Assembly: GCF_001718415.1 (NCBI RefSeq) | Contig: NZ_CP013378.1 | Span: forward strand, 3,348,001-3,412,000 | Length of the DNA: 64,000 nucleotides | Reading direction: 5' to 3' | Source of the DNA: Burkholderia pseudomultivorans | Lineage (GTDB): Bacteria > Pseudomonadota > Gammaproteobacteria > Burkholderiales > Burkholderiaceae | Part shown: one piece after another, positions 9,742 through 18,250 of the stretch | How positions within the stretch are numbered: the stretch's first letter is position 1 | How the letters are laid out: the number at the start of each line of letters is the position of its first letter | Notes under the pieces: model-generated | What the model saw: only the letters and a program-made list of their open reading frames with translations | What the model was told of the DNA's origin: nothing | The model's database searches: none | Translations under genes and position numbers: made by a program

Positions 9742-9913
9742 CGCGACGCGTTCGCCTCATCGGACGGCCTGCCCCGCTCGCTTTCCTCGCCCGCCCGCGG
9801 GGCCGCGCGGCGCGTCGACGCCCGCGCGCCGGTGCCTCCGTTGGCGCGCCGCGACACCGCGAACCGATTTGACGCTTTTTCACGTCGGAATGAAAAGCGG
9901 CTGTAACCCGCTG

Positions 9914-9922
9914 TGATATAAC
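9914..9922 (+). promoter_or_regulatory. Extended -10 element upstream of the SYLF lipoprotein gene
   Basis: TGATATAAC is an extended -10 (TG, one base, TATAAC) 62 bp before the lipoprotein ATG. No good -35 lies 17 bp upstream, which is common for extended -10 promoters. Confidence 0.45.
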
Positions 9923-9983
9923 TGCCGACGGGGTCGCTCCCTGAGCGAGACTCACTCCGAACATCATCCGATGGAGAAGAACG

Positions 9984-10571
9984 ATGCAAAAACGGAATCT
10001 TGCGCTGAAAGCCGCCGCTGCGCTCATCGTCGGTAGCCTCGCGCTCACCGGTTGCACCACCACCCCCGACAAGCCCGACAACGCCGCGACCAACGCGTCG
10101 AAGCGTCAGGCGATCGATTCGAGCGTCGATGCCACGCTGTCGCGCATGTATTCGACCGTCAAGGGTTCGCGCGAACTCGTCGCGAAGTCGCGCGGCGTGC
10201 TGGTCTTCCCCGACGTGATCCAGGCCGGCTTCATCGTCGGCGGCCAGTCGGGCAACGGCGCGCTGCGCGTCGGCGGCAGCACGGTCGGCTACTACAACAC
10301 GTCGTCGCTGTCGGTCGGCCTGCAGGCCGGCGCACAGTCGAAGGCGATCGTGTTCCTGTTCATGACGCAGGAAGCGCTCGACGAATTCCGCAACTCGGAC
10401 GGCTGGGCCGCCGGCGCCGGCGCGTCGGTCGCGCTCGTGAAGATGGGCGCGAACGGCGCGGTCGACACGACCACGGCCACCGCACCGGTCCAGGTCATCG
10501 TGCTGACCAACGCGGGCCTGATGGGCGACGTGTCGATCAACGGCACGAAGGTCACGAAGCTCAAGATCTGA
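9984..10571 (+). CDS. SYLF-domain (YSC84-type) lipoprotein, BPSL1445-like
   Basis: A 195-residue lipoprotein with signal peptide and lipobox LTGC (cysteine 24). The mature part is a SYLF lipid-binding domain: SRGVLVFPDVIQAGFIVGGQ (about residue 70), GALRVGGSTVGYYNTSS, QAGAQSKAIVFLFMTQEAL and a final KLKI. The family is conserved in Burkholderia; the B. pseudomallei member BPSL1445 is a known immunogenic lipoprotein (from memory, not searched). It probably sits in the outer membrane facing the periplasm. An extended -10 element and a GGAGAAG ribosome site lie upstream, and a strong terminator follows after about 45 bp, so the gene is a single unit. Confidence 0.9.
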   Translation: MQKRNLALKAAAALIVGSLALTGCTTTPDKPDNAATNASKRQAIDSSVDATLSRMYSTVKGSRELVAKSRGVLVFPDVIQAGFIVGGQSGNGALRVGGSTVGYYNTSSLSVGLQAGAQSKAIVFLFMTQEALDEFRNSDGWAAGAGASVALVKMGANGAVDTTTATAPVQVIVLTNAGLMGDVSINGTKVTKLKI

Positions 10572-10617
10572 CGCCGCGGCGTCCCCGCTCGTCCGCGCCG
10601 CGCGCGGACGATGCGCG

Positions 10618-10652
10618 AACGGCGATGTCCTCGCGGACATCGCCGTTTTTTT
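10618..10652 (+). terminator. Intrinsic terminator after the SYLF lipoprotein gene
   Basis: A 13-bp stem AACGGCGATGTCC (10618-10630) pairs with 10635-10647 around the loop TCGC and runs into a T7 tract, ending 19 bp before the convergent glycosyltransferase stop. Confidence 0.92.
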
Positions 10653-10670
10653 ATCCGCGCGCGCCCTGCG

Positions 10671-11735
10671 TCAGGTCGTCGAATCGATCACCTTGAAGCG
10701 CGAGCGCTTCTGCGCGCGAATCACCGACTGGTAGACCTCGACGTACTGCTGCGCCATCCGGCGCGACGTGAAGCGCTGCTCGAAGCGCTGCCGCACACGG
10801 GCGCGCGGCAACAGGTGCAGCCGGTTCACGGCGGCCACCGCGCTGATCTCGTCCTCGACGATGAAGCCCGACACGCCTTCGTCGATCACTTCCGGCACCG
10901 CGCCGCGATTGAACGCGATCACCGGCGTGCCGCACGACATCGCCTCGATCATCACCAGCCCGAACGGCTCCGGCCAGTCGATCGGAAACAGCAGCGCATG
11001 CGCGCCGGACAGGAATTCGGCCTTCTGGTGATCGGCGATCTCGCCGATGTACTCGACGTGCGGCAGCGCGAACAGCGGCTTGATTTCGCGATCGAAGTAT
11101 TCCTGGTCGGCGGAGTCGATCTTCGCCGCGATCCGGATCGGCAGCCCGCACTGGGCGGCGATCCGGATCGCCGTATCGACGCGCTTCTCGGGCGAGATGC
11201 GGCCGAGGAACGCGAGATAGCGCGGCTCGACCGGCTGCGGCATGTAGAGCGTGTCCGGCAGCCCGTGGTAGACGGTCGTCAGCCATTTCGCCTGCGGCAG
11301 CGGCTGGCGCTGCGCGTTCGAGATCGAGATCACCGGCGCCGTGTTGAACGTGTCGAACACCGGCTGCTGCTCGGGCAGGTCGAGCCGGCCGTGCAGCGTG
11401 GTCAGATACGGCGTTTCCTGGCGGTTGAAGACCGAGAACGAGTAGTAGTCCATGTGGAAATGGAGCACGTCGAAGTCCTTCGCGCGGCGCGCGACCGTCT
11501 CCATCAGCAGCATGTGCGGCGCGACGCGGTCGCGGATCGACGAGTCGAGCCGCAGCGCACGCGGCCAGACCGGCTCGAGCGTCGCCCGCGTCGTCGAATC
11601 GCCGCTCGCGAACAGCGTCACATCATGGCCGAGATCGACGAGCGCCTCGGTGATGTAGGACACGACGCGCTCCGTGCCGCCGTACAGCTTCGGCGGCACG
11701 GATTCGGTCAACGGGGCGATCTGGGCAATTCTCAT
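10671..11735 (-). CDS. Glycosyltransferase family 4 (GT-B fold)
   Basis: A 354-residue retaining glycosyltransferase. The N-terminal acceptor domain opens MRIAQIAPLTESVPPKLYGG with GGTERVVSYITEAL. The C-terminal donor domain has FLGRISPEKRVDTAIRIA (about residue 195) and the E-x7-E signature in PEPFGLVMIEAMSCGTPVIAF. A start at 11735 follows GGAGACGTGG. The YGGTERVV group is common in proteobacteria next to trehalose or exopolysaccharide genes, but no sugar genes flank this copy, so donor and acceptor are unknown. The 268-bp region upstream separates it from the next leftward gene and probably holds its own promoter. Confidence 0.88.
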   Translation of the reverse strand: MRIAQIAPLTESVPPKLYGGTERVVSYITEALVDLGHDVTLFASGDSTTRATLEPVWPRALRLDSSIRDRVAPHMLLMETVARRAKDFDVLHFHMDYYSFSVFNRQETPYLTTLHGRLDLPEQQPVFDTFNTAPVISISNAQRQPLPQAKWLTTVYHGLPDTLYMPQPVEPRYLAFLGRISPEKRVDTAIRIAAQCGLPIRIAAKIDSADQEYFDREIKPLFALPHVEYIGEIADHQKAEFLSGAHALLFPIDWPEPFGLVMIEAMSCGTPVIAFNRGAVPEVIDEGVSGFIVEDEISAVAAVNRLHLLPRARVRQRFEQRFTSRRMAQQYVEVYQSVIRAQKRSRFKVIDSTT

Positions 11736-12003
11736 GGTCCACGTCTCCTGTGTCGGCGCCTTGGCGCGTGCTCCGGCCCGATATCTGCCGCGGCCGGCCG
11801 GCGGCGGGACCGGCGCGGGCGCGGCCGTCCCTGCTTGTTCGAGGATGGCCGGCAGGCCCCGACTCGCAAAGCCGACCGGCACAGTGCCGGTCGAATATCC
11901 CGTCATTATTCGCGATCCCGATACGGGACGTCGACCGTCTTGCATTTTATGGGCGTTGTTACAGACCGGATACATTCGGGCCGACCGCCCCGGCCGCCTC
12001 CGT

Positions 12004-13182
12004 TCAGCGCGACGGCCATTTCCACGGCGGCAGCTCGCGCGTGTCCGCGTCGACCAGCGTAGTCGCGCCGAGCTGCTTGTCGAGCACCAGCGACTCGCAG
12101 GCGGGCTCGCGCTCGAGCGTCGCGATCAGCCGCGCCGCGTGCGACACGACGATCACCTGCGAATGCCGCGCGGCCTGCGCGATCAGGCGGCCGAGCGCCG
12201 GCAGCAGATCGGGATGCAGGCTCGTTTCCGGTTCGTTCAGCACCATCAGCGCGGGCGGCCGCGGCGTCAGCAGCGCCGCCGCAAGCAGCAGGTAGCGCAG
12301 CGTGCCGTCCGACAATTCGGCTGCCGCCAGCGGACGCAGCAGCCCGGGCTGGCGCATCAGCACGTCGAAGCGGCCGCGCCCGCCCGGATTGTCGATCTCG
12401 ACCGAGGCGCCGGGAAACGCGTCGTCGATCGCCGCGTCGAGCGCCGCGCCGTCGCCGATCTCGCGGATCGTCTGCAGCGCGGCGGCCAGGTCCGCGCCGT
12501 CGTCGGCCAGCACCGGCGTATGCGTGCCGATCTGCGATTGCCGCGCGGGCGCCTGCGCGTCCGTGCGGAAATGGTCGTAGAAGCGCCACGAGCGGATCCG
12601 CTCGCGCACCGCGATCATCTCCGGCGCGCCGGTCGGATCCGCGAACTCCGTCATCATGCTGTCGAAGCTCGCGACCGGCTGCGGGATCGTGCGCCAGTCG
12701 CCGGACGCGGCGCGCGCGCGGATCTGTACGCCCTGCCGGTCGACCAGCAGCGTCGACGGACGCAGCAGCGGGCCGCCCCAGATGCATTCGCGCTTGATCA
12801 CCGGATCGAGCGCGAACATCGACGCGCCGTTCTTCACCGGCAGCCCGAGATCGATCGCGTAGCCGAAGTCGTCGCACGCGAAGCCGAGCTTCAGGCTGAC
12901 GGGCCCGTTGCGCACCGTGCCGGTCACCGGCACGTCGCCGGCCAGCATCGCGCGGGAAAAGCGCTCGGGCCCGGCCCACAGCGTCGAAGGCAGCCCGCCC
13001 TCGCGCGCGAGCGACGGGATCACGCGGCCCTGCGCGGTATCGGCGAGCAGCCGCAGCGCGCGGTACACGCTCGACTTGCCGCTGCCGTTCGGCCCGGTCA
13101 CGACGTTCAGCGCCGCCAGCGGCACGGTCAGCTCGCGCAGCGAGCGGTAATGGGCAACGGCAAGCGTCTTCAGCGCGGTCAT
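12004..13182 (-). CDS. AAA-family ATPase, RecF/OLD-like predicted ATPase
   Basis: A 392-residue ABC/SMC-class ATPase without a membrane domain. Walker A is GPNGSGKSS at residues 30-38. The middle part is an insertion of about 200 residues. ELSDGTLRYLLLAAALL is the signature region, LMVLNEPETSLHP the Walker B/D-loop and VIVVSHAARLI the switch histidine region. The Walker B aspartate position holds asparagine (NEPE, not DEPE) while the catalytic glutamate is kept. No TOPRIM nuclease domain follows, so this is not a full OLD nuclease. It overlaps nothing and lies 28 bp after the MscS gene in the same direction. Its function is unknown; DNA maintenance or defence roles are possible but unsupported by neighbours. 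Confidence 0.82.
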   Translation of the reverse strand: MTALKTLAVAHYRSLRELTVPLAALNVVTGPNGSGKSSVYRALRLLADTAQGRVIPSLAREGGLPSTLWAGPERFSRAMLAGDVPVTGTVRNGPVSLKLGFACDDFGYAIDLGLPVKNGASMFALDPVIKRECIWGGPLLRPSTLLVDRQGVQIRARAASGDWRTIPQPVASFDSMMTEFADPTGAPEMIAVRERIRSWRFYDHFRTDAQAPARQSQIGTHTPVLADDGADLAAALQTIREIGDGAALDAAIDDAFPGASVEIDNPGGRGRFDVLMRQPGLLRPLAAAELSDGTLRYLLLAAALLTPRPPALMVLNEPETSLHPDLLPALGRLIAQAARHSQVIVVSHAARLIATLEREPACESLVLDKQLGATTLVDADTRELPPWKWPSR

Positions 13183-13210
13183 GGGCGATGGGATAGCGAG
13201 ACGGCCGCCG

Positions 13211-14383
13211 TCAGCGGCCGTCGACGGCCTTCGGGTCGGCCGCCGTATTGGCCGCCGTGCTCGCGGCCGGCGGCCGCGCGTGCGGCCGTTCGGGATTCGG
13301 TTCGTCGGGCGCCGATTCGTGCGGATACAGCTCCATCCGGCTGCGCGGCAGGCACTGCGGGTAATGCCGCTGCAGGTGCGCGATCAGGCCTTCCCGCACG
13401 CGGCAGCGCAGGTCCCAGCACAGCGACGAATCGGCCGCGCTGACCAGCGCGCGCAACTGCATCGTGCGCTCGGTAGCGTCGGTGACCTGCAGCACCTGCA
13501 CGCGGCCGTCCCATTCGGGCGCCGCGTGGACGAGCCGCGCCAGTTCCTCGCGCAGCGGCGCGAGCGGGGTCCGGTAGTCGACCGACAGGTACACCGTGCC
13601 GATGATCTGGGAACTGCTGCGCGTCCAGTTCGTGAACGGGTTTTCGATGATCCACTGCAGCGGCACGACGAGGCGCCGCTGGTCCCACAGCCGCACCGAC
13701 ACGAACGAGCCGGTGATTTCCTCGATGCGGCCCCACTCGCCCTGGATCACGACGACGTCGTCGAGCCGGATCGGCTGCGTCAGCGCGATCTGCAGCCCGG
13801 CGATCAGATTGCCGAGCACCGGCCGCGCGGCGATACCGGCGACCAGCCCCGCGACGCCGGCCGACGCGAGCAGGCTCGCGCCCACCTGCCGCACGTTCGG
13901 AAACGTCATCAGCGCGGCGCCGGTGCCGATGATCACGATCAGCACCATCACGGTCCGCACCAGCACCTTCGCCTGCGTATGGATGCGCCGCGCGTGCAGG
14001 TTGTCGGCGGTATCGATCGGATGCGCCTGGATGATCGCGTCGCCGACGCCGGCCGCGAGCCGCACCAGCAGCCAGGTCAGCGACACGATCGAGCCGACCG
14101 CCGCGGCCGTGCGCATTCCGCGCACGAACGACATGCCGTCGTCGGCCTGCAGCCACAGGAATTCGAGCGCAAGCAGCGCAAGGACGACGAGCGAAGGCTT
14201 GTCGATGTAGCGCAGGATCACGCTCATCAGCGGATACGGCTGCGCGATCCGCTTGACGATGCGCGCACCGAGACGATGCACGACCGTGACGACCAGCACG
14301 ACGACGACCGACACGAACAGCGTGCCGAGCCATGAATGCAGTGGCGCATCGGCGATGCGCTGCAACTCCTCGATTGAAATCAT
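13211..14383 (-). CDS. MscS-family mechanosensitive ion channel
   Basis: A 390-residue inner-membrane channel protein that would vent solutes on hypo-osmotic shock. It has four or so membrane segments in the first 190 residues (LFVSVVVVLVVTVVHRLG, VLALLALEFLWL, VRTVMVLIVIIGTGAALM and the pore helix ASAGVAGLVAGIAARPVLGN), then the beta domain (DDVVVIQGEWGRIEEITGSF, RRLVVPLQWIIENPF) and a C-terminal cytoplasmic region ending in an Ala/Pro-rich tail. The ATG at 14383 is preferred; a GTG 96 bp upstream would add a basic, low-complexity stretch. It lies 28 bp before the ATPase gene and may be cotranscribed with it. Confidence 0.9.
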   Translation of the reverse strand: MISIEELQRIADAPLHSWLGTLFVSVVVVLVVTVVHRLGARIVKRIAQPYPLMSVILRYIDKPSLVVLALLALEFLWLQADDGMSFVRGMRTAAAVGSIVSLTWLLVRLAAGVGDAIIQAHPIDTADNLHARRIHTQAKVLVRTVMVLIVIIGTGAALMTFPNVRQVGASLLASAGVAGLVAGIAARPVLGNLIAGLQIALTQPIRLDDVVVIQGEWGRIEEITGSFVSVRLWDQRRLVVPLQWIIENPFTNWTRSSSQIIGTVYLSVDYRTPLAPLREELARLVHAAPEWDGRVQVLQVTDATERTMQLRALVSAADSSLCWDLRCRVREGLIAHLQRHYPQCLPRSRMELYPHESAPDEPNPERPHARPPAASTAANTAADPKAVDGR

Positions 14384-14488
14384 CGGCGCCCGGGATGCTT
14401 CGGTTATGAGGCGCGCAGGCCTCGTCCTGGATGCGTCGGCGACGTCCGGCACAGGCGCGGCACACGCCCGCCCGGACACGGCTTCAGA

Positions 14489-14845
14489 TCAGTTGCCGCC
14501 CCTGCACGGGAACGCCTTGCCGAGACCGAGCGACACCGCGGTGCTCGCGTTGTAGTCGGCCAGCTTCGGATTTTCGGCGATGTACTTGCGCACCGCGTCG
14601 GTCATCTGCTGCGCGCGGATGTCGGGCGGCAGGCAGAAATACTGGCCGACGCGCGGCCCGGTCGTGCCGCCGATCGCATCGATGGTGTTGTAGACGCCGT
14701 CGGCGGCGCCTTCGATGTAGGCTGCGCACGACGCCCGCGACTTGACGTCCGTCTTCGCGCACAGCCGGTCGAGATCCGCGCCCGTGAACGCCGCCGCCGA
14801 CAACGGCACGGCAAACGCCGCGGCACAAAACATAGCCCGCAACAT
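14489..14845 (-). CDS. Rap1a/Tai-family (immunity-like) exported protein
   Basis: A 118-residue secreted protein with a signal peptide (about 1-19, ending LSAAA). The mature helical domain resembles the Rap1a/Tai family: DLDRLCAKTDV, CAAYIEGAADGVY, GQYFCLPPDIRAQQMTDAVRKY, ending KAFPCRGGN. Four cysteines (LC, SC, FC, PC) could form two disulfides. Characterised members neutralise type VI secretion amidase effectors in the periplasm, but many family members are orphans. No effector or T6SS gene lies in this window. The frame and length fit the family well. It is followed by the MscS gene 106 bp downstream. Confidence 0.75.
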   Translation of the reverse strand: MLRAMFCAAAFAVPLSAAAFTGADLDRLCAKTDVKSRASCAAYIEGAADGVYNTIDAIGGTTGPRVGQYFCLPPDIRAQQMTDAVRKYIAENPKLADYNASTAVSLGLGKAFPCRGGN

Positions 14846-14962
14846 GGTGTTCCTTATGTCAATGCGGCCCGAGACCGCTCACTGCCTTGACCGGCGCGGC
14901 GCCGGGCGCCACTGGCCGCCCCGCCGGGGGCGACGCGGGACGCCCGGCCGCGCCGAAAACCG

Positions 14963-15673
14963 TCATTTTGCACTCTTTTGCGCATCTGCCGGTGCCGATG
15001 CACCGATCCGCACCGTGCGCTTGCTGAGGATGTCGATCGCGTCCGGCGCCTTGTAGTGCTTCGCGAACTCGAGCGCGGTGATGCCGAGCTGGTTCTTCAC
15101 CTGCGGATCGGCGCCCTGGTCGAGCAGCAGGTTGACCGTCGACGCATGGTTGCCGCGCGCGGCCATCATCAGCGGCGTCGTGCCGTTCGGCGACGCGGTG
15201 TCGATGTACGCGTCGTGGTCGAGCAGGATCCTGACGACCGCGTCCTGGCCGTTGGTGGCCGCGTAGTGCAGCGGCGCCCAGCCCTTCTTGCTGACTTCCG
15301 CGCCCTTGTCGATCAGCAGCTTGACGAGGCCGACGTCGCCGTTCAGCGACGCGAGCATCAGCGCGTTCTCGCCGGCCTTGTCTTCCTTCTCGAGGTCGAC
15401 GTTCGGCGTCGTCGCGAGCGCCGCCGCGACCTTGTCGGATTTCTCGCGCGCGGCGATCACCAGCAGCGGATCGCCGTTCGGCGCGACGGTGTTCGGATCG
15501 AGCTTGCCGCTCTTGAGCTGCTTGCCGATGTCGTCGATGTCGTCGAACTTGACCGCCTTGACGATCGCGTCCAGCGACTCGGCATGCGCGCCGGCAGCGG
15601 CGAACAGGCCGCTCGCGACGAGCGCGGCGGCGACGAGTGCGCGTTTCGGCAGAGAGTTGGTCGGCTTCGTCAT
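14963..15673 (-). CDS. Exported ankyrin-repeat protein
   Basis: A 236-residue protein with a signal peptide (about 1-32, ending GAHAES after a basic start) and about five ankyrin repeats, visible as GDPLLVIAAREKSDKVAAAL, ENALMLASLNGDVGLVKLLI, WAPLHYAATNGQDAVVRILL, TTPLMMAARGNHASTVNLLL and a final ITALEFAKHYKAPDAIDIL. Ankyrin repeats bind proteins; here it should work in the periplasm or outside the cell. It is 42 bp downstream of tatD in the same direction and is probably the last gene of the mltG-tmk-holB-tatD operon, an arrangement I know from other Burkholderia. The partner is unknown. Confidence 0.87.
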   Translation of the reverse strand: MTKPTNSLPKRALVAAALVASGLFAAAGAHAESLDAIVKAVKFDDIDDIGKQLKSGKLDPNTVAPNGDPLLVIAAREKSDKVAAALATTPNVDLEKEDKAGENALMLASLNGDVGLVKLLIDKGAEVSKKGWAPLHYAATNGQDAVVRILLDHDAYIDTASPNGTTPLMMAARGNHASTVNLLLDQGADPQVKNQLGITALEFAKHYKAPDAIDILSKRTVRIGASAPADAQKSAK

Positions 15674-15715
15674 TGTTGTGGGCTCCTTCCCTGGGTTGTC
15701 GGCTGCGCCGCGCGC

Positions 15716-16495
15716 TTAACGGGCGATCTTGAACAGCCGGAAAAAGTTCTGTGTCGTCGCGTCGGCGAGCGCCTCGACGGCGATCCCGCGCTCGGATGCG
15801 ATAAAGCGTCCGACATGGCTGACGTACGCAGGTTCATTCGGCTTGCCCCGATACGGCACCGGCGCGAGGTACGGCGAGTCGGTTTCGATCAGCAGCCGGT
15901 CGAGCGGCACGCGCCGCGCGACGTCCTGCACGTCGGTCGCGTTCTTGAACGTGACGATGCCCGACAGCGAGATGTGGAAGTTCTGCGCGAGCGCCTGTTC
16001 GGCGACCGGCCACGGCTCGGTGAAGCAGTGCATCACGCCGCCCGGCACGTCCGCGCGCTCCTCGGCCATGATCCGCAGCGTGTCCTCCGACGACGCGCGC
16101 GTATGGACGATCAGCGGCTTCATCGTCGCGGTCGCGGCGCGGATGTGCGTGCGGAAACGCTCGCGCTGCCATTCCATGTCGGCGATCGAGCGGCCTTCGA
16201 GCCGGTAGTAGTCGAGGCCCGTCTCGCCGATCGCGACGACCTTCGGATGCGCGGCCAGCTCGACGAGTTCCGCGAGCGTCGGCTCCTTCGCATCCTCGTG
16301 GTCGGGATGCACGCCGACCGACGCGTAGACGTTGTCGTGCGCCTGCGCGATCGCCAGCACCTCCGGCAGCGTCTCGAGATCGACCGAGACGCACAGCGCG
16401 TGCGTGACGTCATGCTCGCGCATGTTCTCGAGCACGGCCGGCAGGCGGTCGGCGAGGCCCTTGAAATTGATGTGGCAGTGAGAGTCGACGAACAT
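15716..16495 (-). CDS. TatD-family metal-dependent deoxyribonuclease
   Basis: A 259-residue TIM-barrel hydrolase. Metal ligands are visible: HCH in VDSHCHINF (His6 and His8), Glu in GETGLDYYR (about 93), His in IVHTRA (about 129), His in MHCFTE (about 154) and Asp in ETDSPYLAP (about 204). Family members act as 3'-5' DNA exonucleases or on related phosphodiesters. The ATG at 16495 gives the standard N-terminus MFVDSHCH. The gene lies 86 bp after holB in the same operon, the usual position of YcfH/TatD next to holB and tmk. Confidence 0.93.
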   Translation of the reverse strand: MFVDSHCHINFKGLADRLPAVLENMREHDVTHALCVSVDLETLPEVLAIAQAHDNVYASVGVHPDHEDAKEPTLAELVELAAHPKVVAIGETGLDYYRLEGRSIADMEWQRERFRTHIRAATATMKPLIVHTRASSEDTLRIMAEERADVPGGVMHCFTEPWPVAEQALAQNFHISLSGIVTFKNATDVQDVARRVPLDRLLIETDSPYLAPVPYRGKPNEPAYVSHVGRFIASERGIAVEALADATTQNFFRLFKIAR

Positions 16496-16581
16496 CGTGT
16501 TTCCTGAATACGTAAGGCGGCCGCGCTGCGTCGCGGCGCGCATCGGTCAGCGTTTCGCAACGCGCGAGAAACAATGCGCGC

Positions 16582-17610
16582 TCAAGCAAATATTTCCCGA
16601 TAGCCGAGAAACAATTCCTCGAACACGAGCCGCGCGTTGAGCGGATGGTTTTCGACGGTCCGCTGCCGCGTGACGGCTTTCATGAAGCGCGCGAACGCGT
16701 TCGCATCGACCGTCTGCGCACAGCGCGCAAGCGCCGCCGCATGCGTCGGGAAGTAGCGCGGCGCGCCCGCCATCCGCTGCGCCAGCAGATCGTACAGCCA
16801 GCGCTGCAGCCAGCCGAGCACCAGCGGCACGGGCAGCTTCTGCAGCGCCTCGCCGCACGCGAACGGGTCGCACCCCGCGCCGGCCGCGAGCTGGCCGAGC
16901 GTGAAATCGCGCAGCGGCCGGTTCTCGTCGCTCGCGAGCGCCAATGCGGCAAGCGGCGCGCCGCCGGCCTCGGCGAGCAGCGCAGGCGCATCGTCGACGC
17001 CTTGCGCCGCGAGCCATGCCGCGGCCGCGTCGGGCGCCGGCACGCTCATCGGCCACTGCCGGCAGCGGCTGATGATGGTCGGCAGCAGGCGGTCGATGCG
17101 CGCCGACACGAGCACGAACACGACGCCGGGCGGCGGCTCCTCGAGCGTTTTCAGCAGTGCGTTCGACGCGGCGACGTTCAGCGCCTCGGCCGGATACAGC
17201 ACGACCACGCGCGCGCCGCCGCGATGCGAGCCGACGCCGCAGAAATCGAGCAGCGCACGCACCTGCTCGATCTTGATTTCCTTGCTCGGCGCGCGGGTCT
17301 TCTTGCCGCCTTCGTCGGCATCGGCCGGCTTCGCGTCGTCCGCGGCGCCCGGCGCTTCGCCGGCCAGCGCCTCGGGCAGCACGATCCGGTAGTCCGGATG
17401 ATTGCCCTGCGCGAACCACGTGCAGGCCGCGCAGGTGCCGCACGGCGCGCCGTTCGGCTGCGGCGCTTCGCACAGGAAGCCCTGTGCGAGATGCTGCGCG
17501 AACTGCAGCTTGCCGATCCCGGCCTGGCCGTGCAGCAGCAGCGCATGCGGCCATTGCGCGCGCAGCTGCTGCAGTCGGTTCCAGTCGTCGGTCTGCCACG
17601 GGTAGATCAT
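16582..17610 (-). CDS. holB: DNA polymerase III subunit delta prime
   Basis: A component of the clamp loader that opens the beta sliding clamp. 342 residues starting MIYPWQTDDW. The P-loop region is GQAGIGKLQFA, with Leu instead of Ser/Thr after the lysine, in keeping with delta prime not hydrolysing ATP. A zinc module C-x8-C-x2-C-x2-C follows (CEAPQPNGAPCGTCAAC). ALNVAASNALLKTLEEPP and the SRC motif in TIISRCRQWP are typical of clamp-loader subunits. A Lys/Asp-rich insertion (about 105-125) precedes KIEQVRALL. The gene is 19 bp after tmk. Confidence 0.94.
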   Translation of the reverse strand: MIYPWQTDDWNRLQQLRAQWPHALLLHGQAGIGKLQFAQHLAQGFLCEAPQPNGAPCGTCAACTWFAQGNHPDYRIVLPEALAGEAPGAADDAKPADADEGGKKTRAPSKEIKIEQVRALLDFCGVGSHRGGARVVVLYPAEALNVAASNALLKTLEEPPPGVVFVLVSARIDRLLPTIISRCRQWPMSVPAPDAAAAWLAAQGVDDAPALLAEAGGAPLAALALASDENRPLRDFTLGQLAAGAGCDPFACGEALQKLPVPLVLGWLQRWLYDLLAQRMAGAPRYFPTHAAALARCAQTVDANAFARFMKAVTRQRTVENHPLNARLVFEELFLGYREIFA

Positions 17611-17629
17611 GAAATGCGTTCCTTGCGGG

Positions 17630-18250
17630 TTACAGCGCGGCGAGCACGCGTTCGAGCTGCTGGCGGATCTCGGGAATCGACTGCGTCGCATCGACGATCG
17701 CGAAGCGGTGCGGCGCCTCTTCCGCGCGGCGCAGATACTCGCTGCGCGTGCGCGTGAAGAACGCGTCGGATTCGCTTTCGAACTTGTCGGGCATGCGCGC
17801 GGCGCCGCGGCGCTCGCTCGCGACCTGCGGCGCGACGTCGAACAGCACCGTCAGGTCGGGCTGGAAGCCGCCCTGCACCCAGCGTTCGAGCGTCTCGAGC
17901 TTGTCGCGCGGCAGCCCGCGGCCGCCGCCCTGGTACGCGAAGGTCGCGTCGGTGAAGCGGTCGGACACGACCCAGTCGCCGCGCGCGAGCGCGGGCTCGA
18001 TCACCAGCGCGAGATGCTCGCGGCGCGCGGCGAACATCAGCAGCGCTTCGGTCTCGAGGTCCATCGGCTGGTTCAGCAGGATCTCGCGCAGCTTCTCGCC
18101 GAGCTGCGTGCCGCCCGGCTCGCGCGTGACGACGACCTGCTTGCCGGCCGAGGCCAGCCTGCCCTGCAGGCGTTCGCAGAACCATTGCAGGTGGGTGGTC
18201 TTCCCCGCCCCGTCGATGCCCTCGAACGTGATGAATTTACCGCTCGCCAT
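17630..18250 (-). CDS. tmk: Thymidylate kinase
   Basis: Phosphorylates dTMP to dTDP. 206 residues with the P-loop [13 protein letters not shown] (8-20), the substrate motif [10 protein letters not shown] in [18 protein letters not shown] (LID and base-binding region) and [13 protein letters not shown]. The ATG overlaps the mltG stop by one base (TAATG), and holB follows after 19 bp. This is the classic mltG-tmk-holB operon order. Confidence 0.97.
   Translation of the reverse strand: MASGKFITFEGIDGAGKTTHLQWFCERLQGRLASAGKQVVVTREPGGTQLGEKLREILLNQPMDLETEALLMFAARREHLALVIEPALARGDWVVSDRFTDATFAYQGGGRGLPRDKLETLERWVQGGFQPDLTVLFDVAPQVASERRGAARMPDKFESESDAFFTRTRSEYLRRAEEAPHRFAIVDATQSIPEIRQQLERVLAAL

Noticed and set aside
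14489..14845. Evidence for a local type VI secretion system
   Set aside because: Only a Rap1a-like protein is present; no Tss, Hcp, VgrG or amidase gene is seen.
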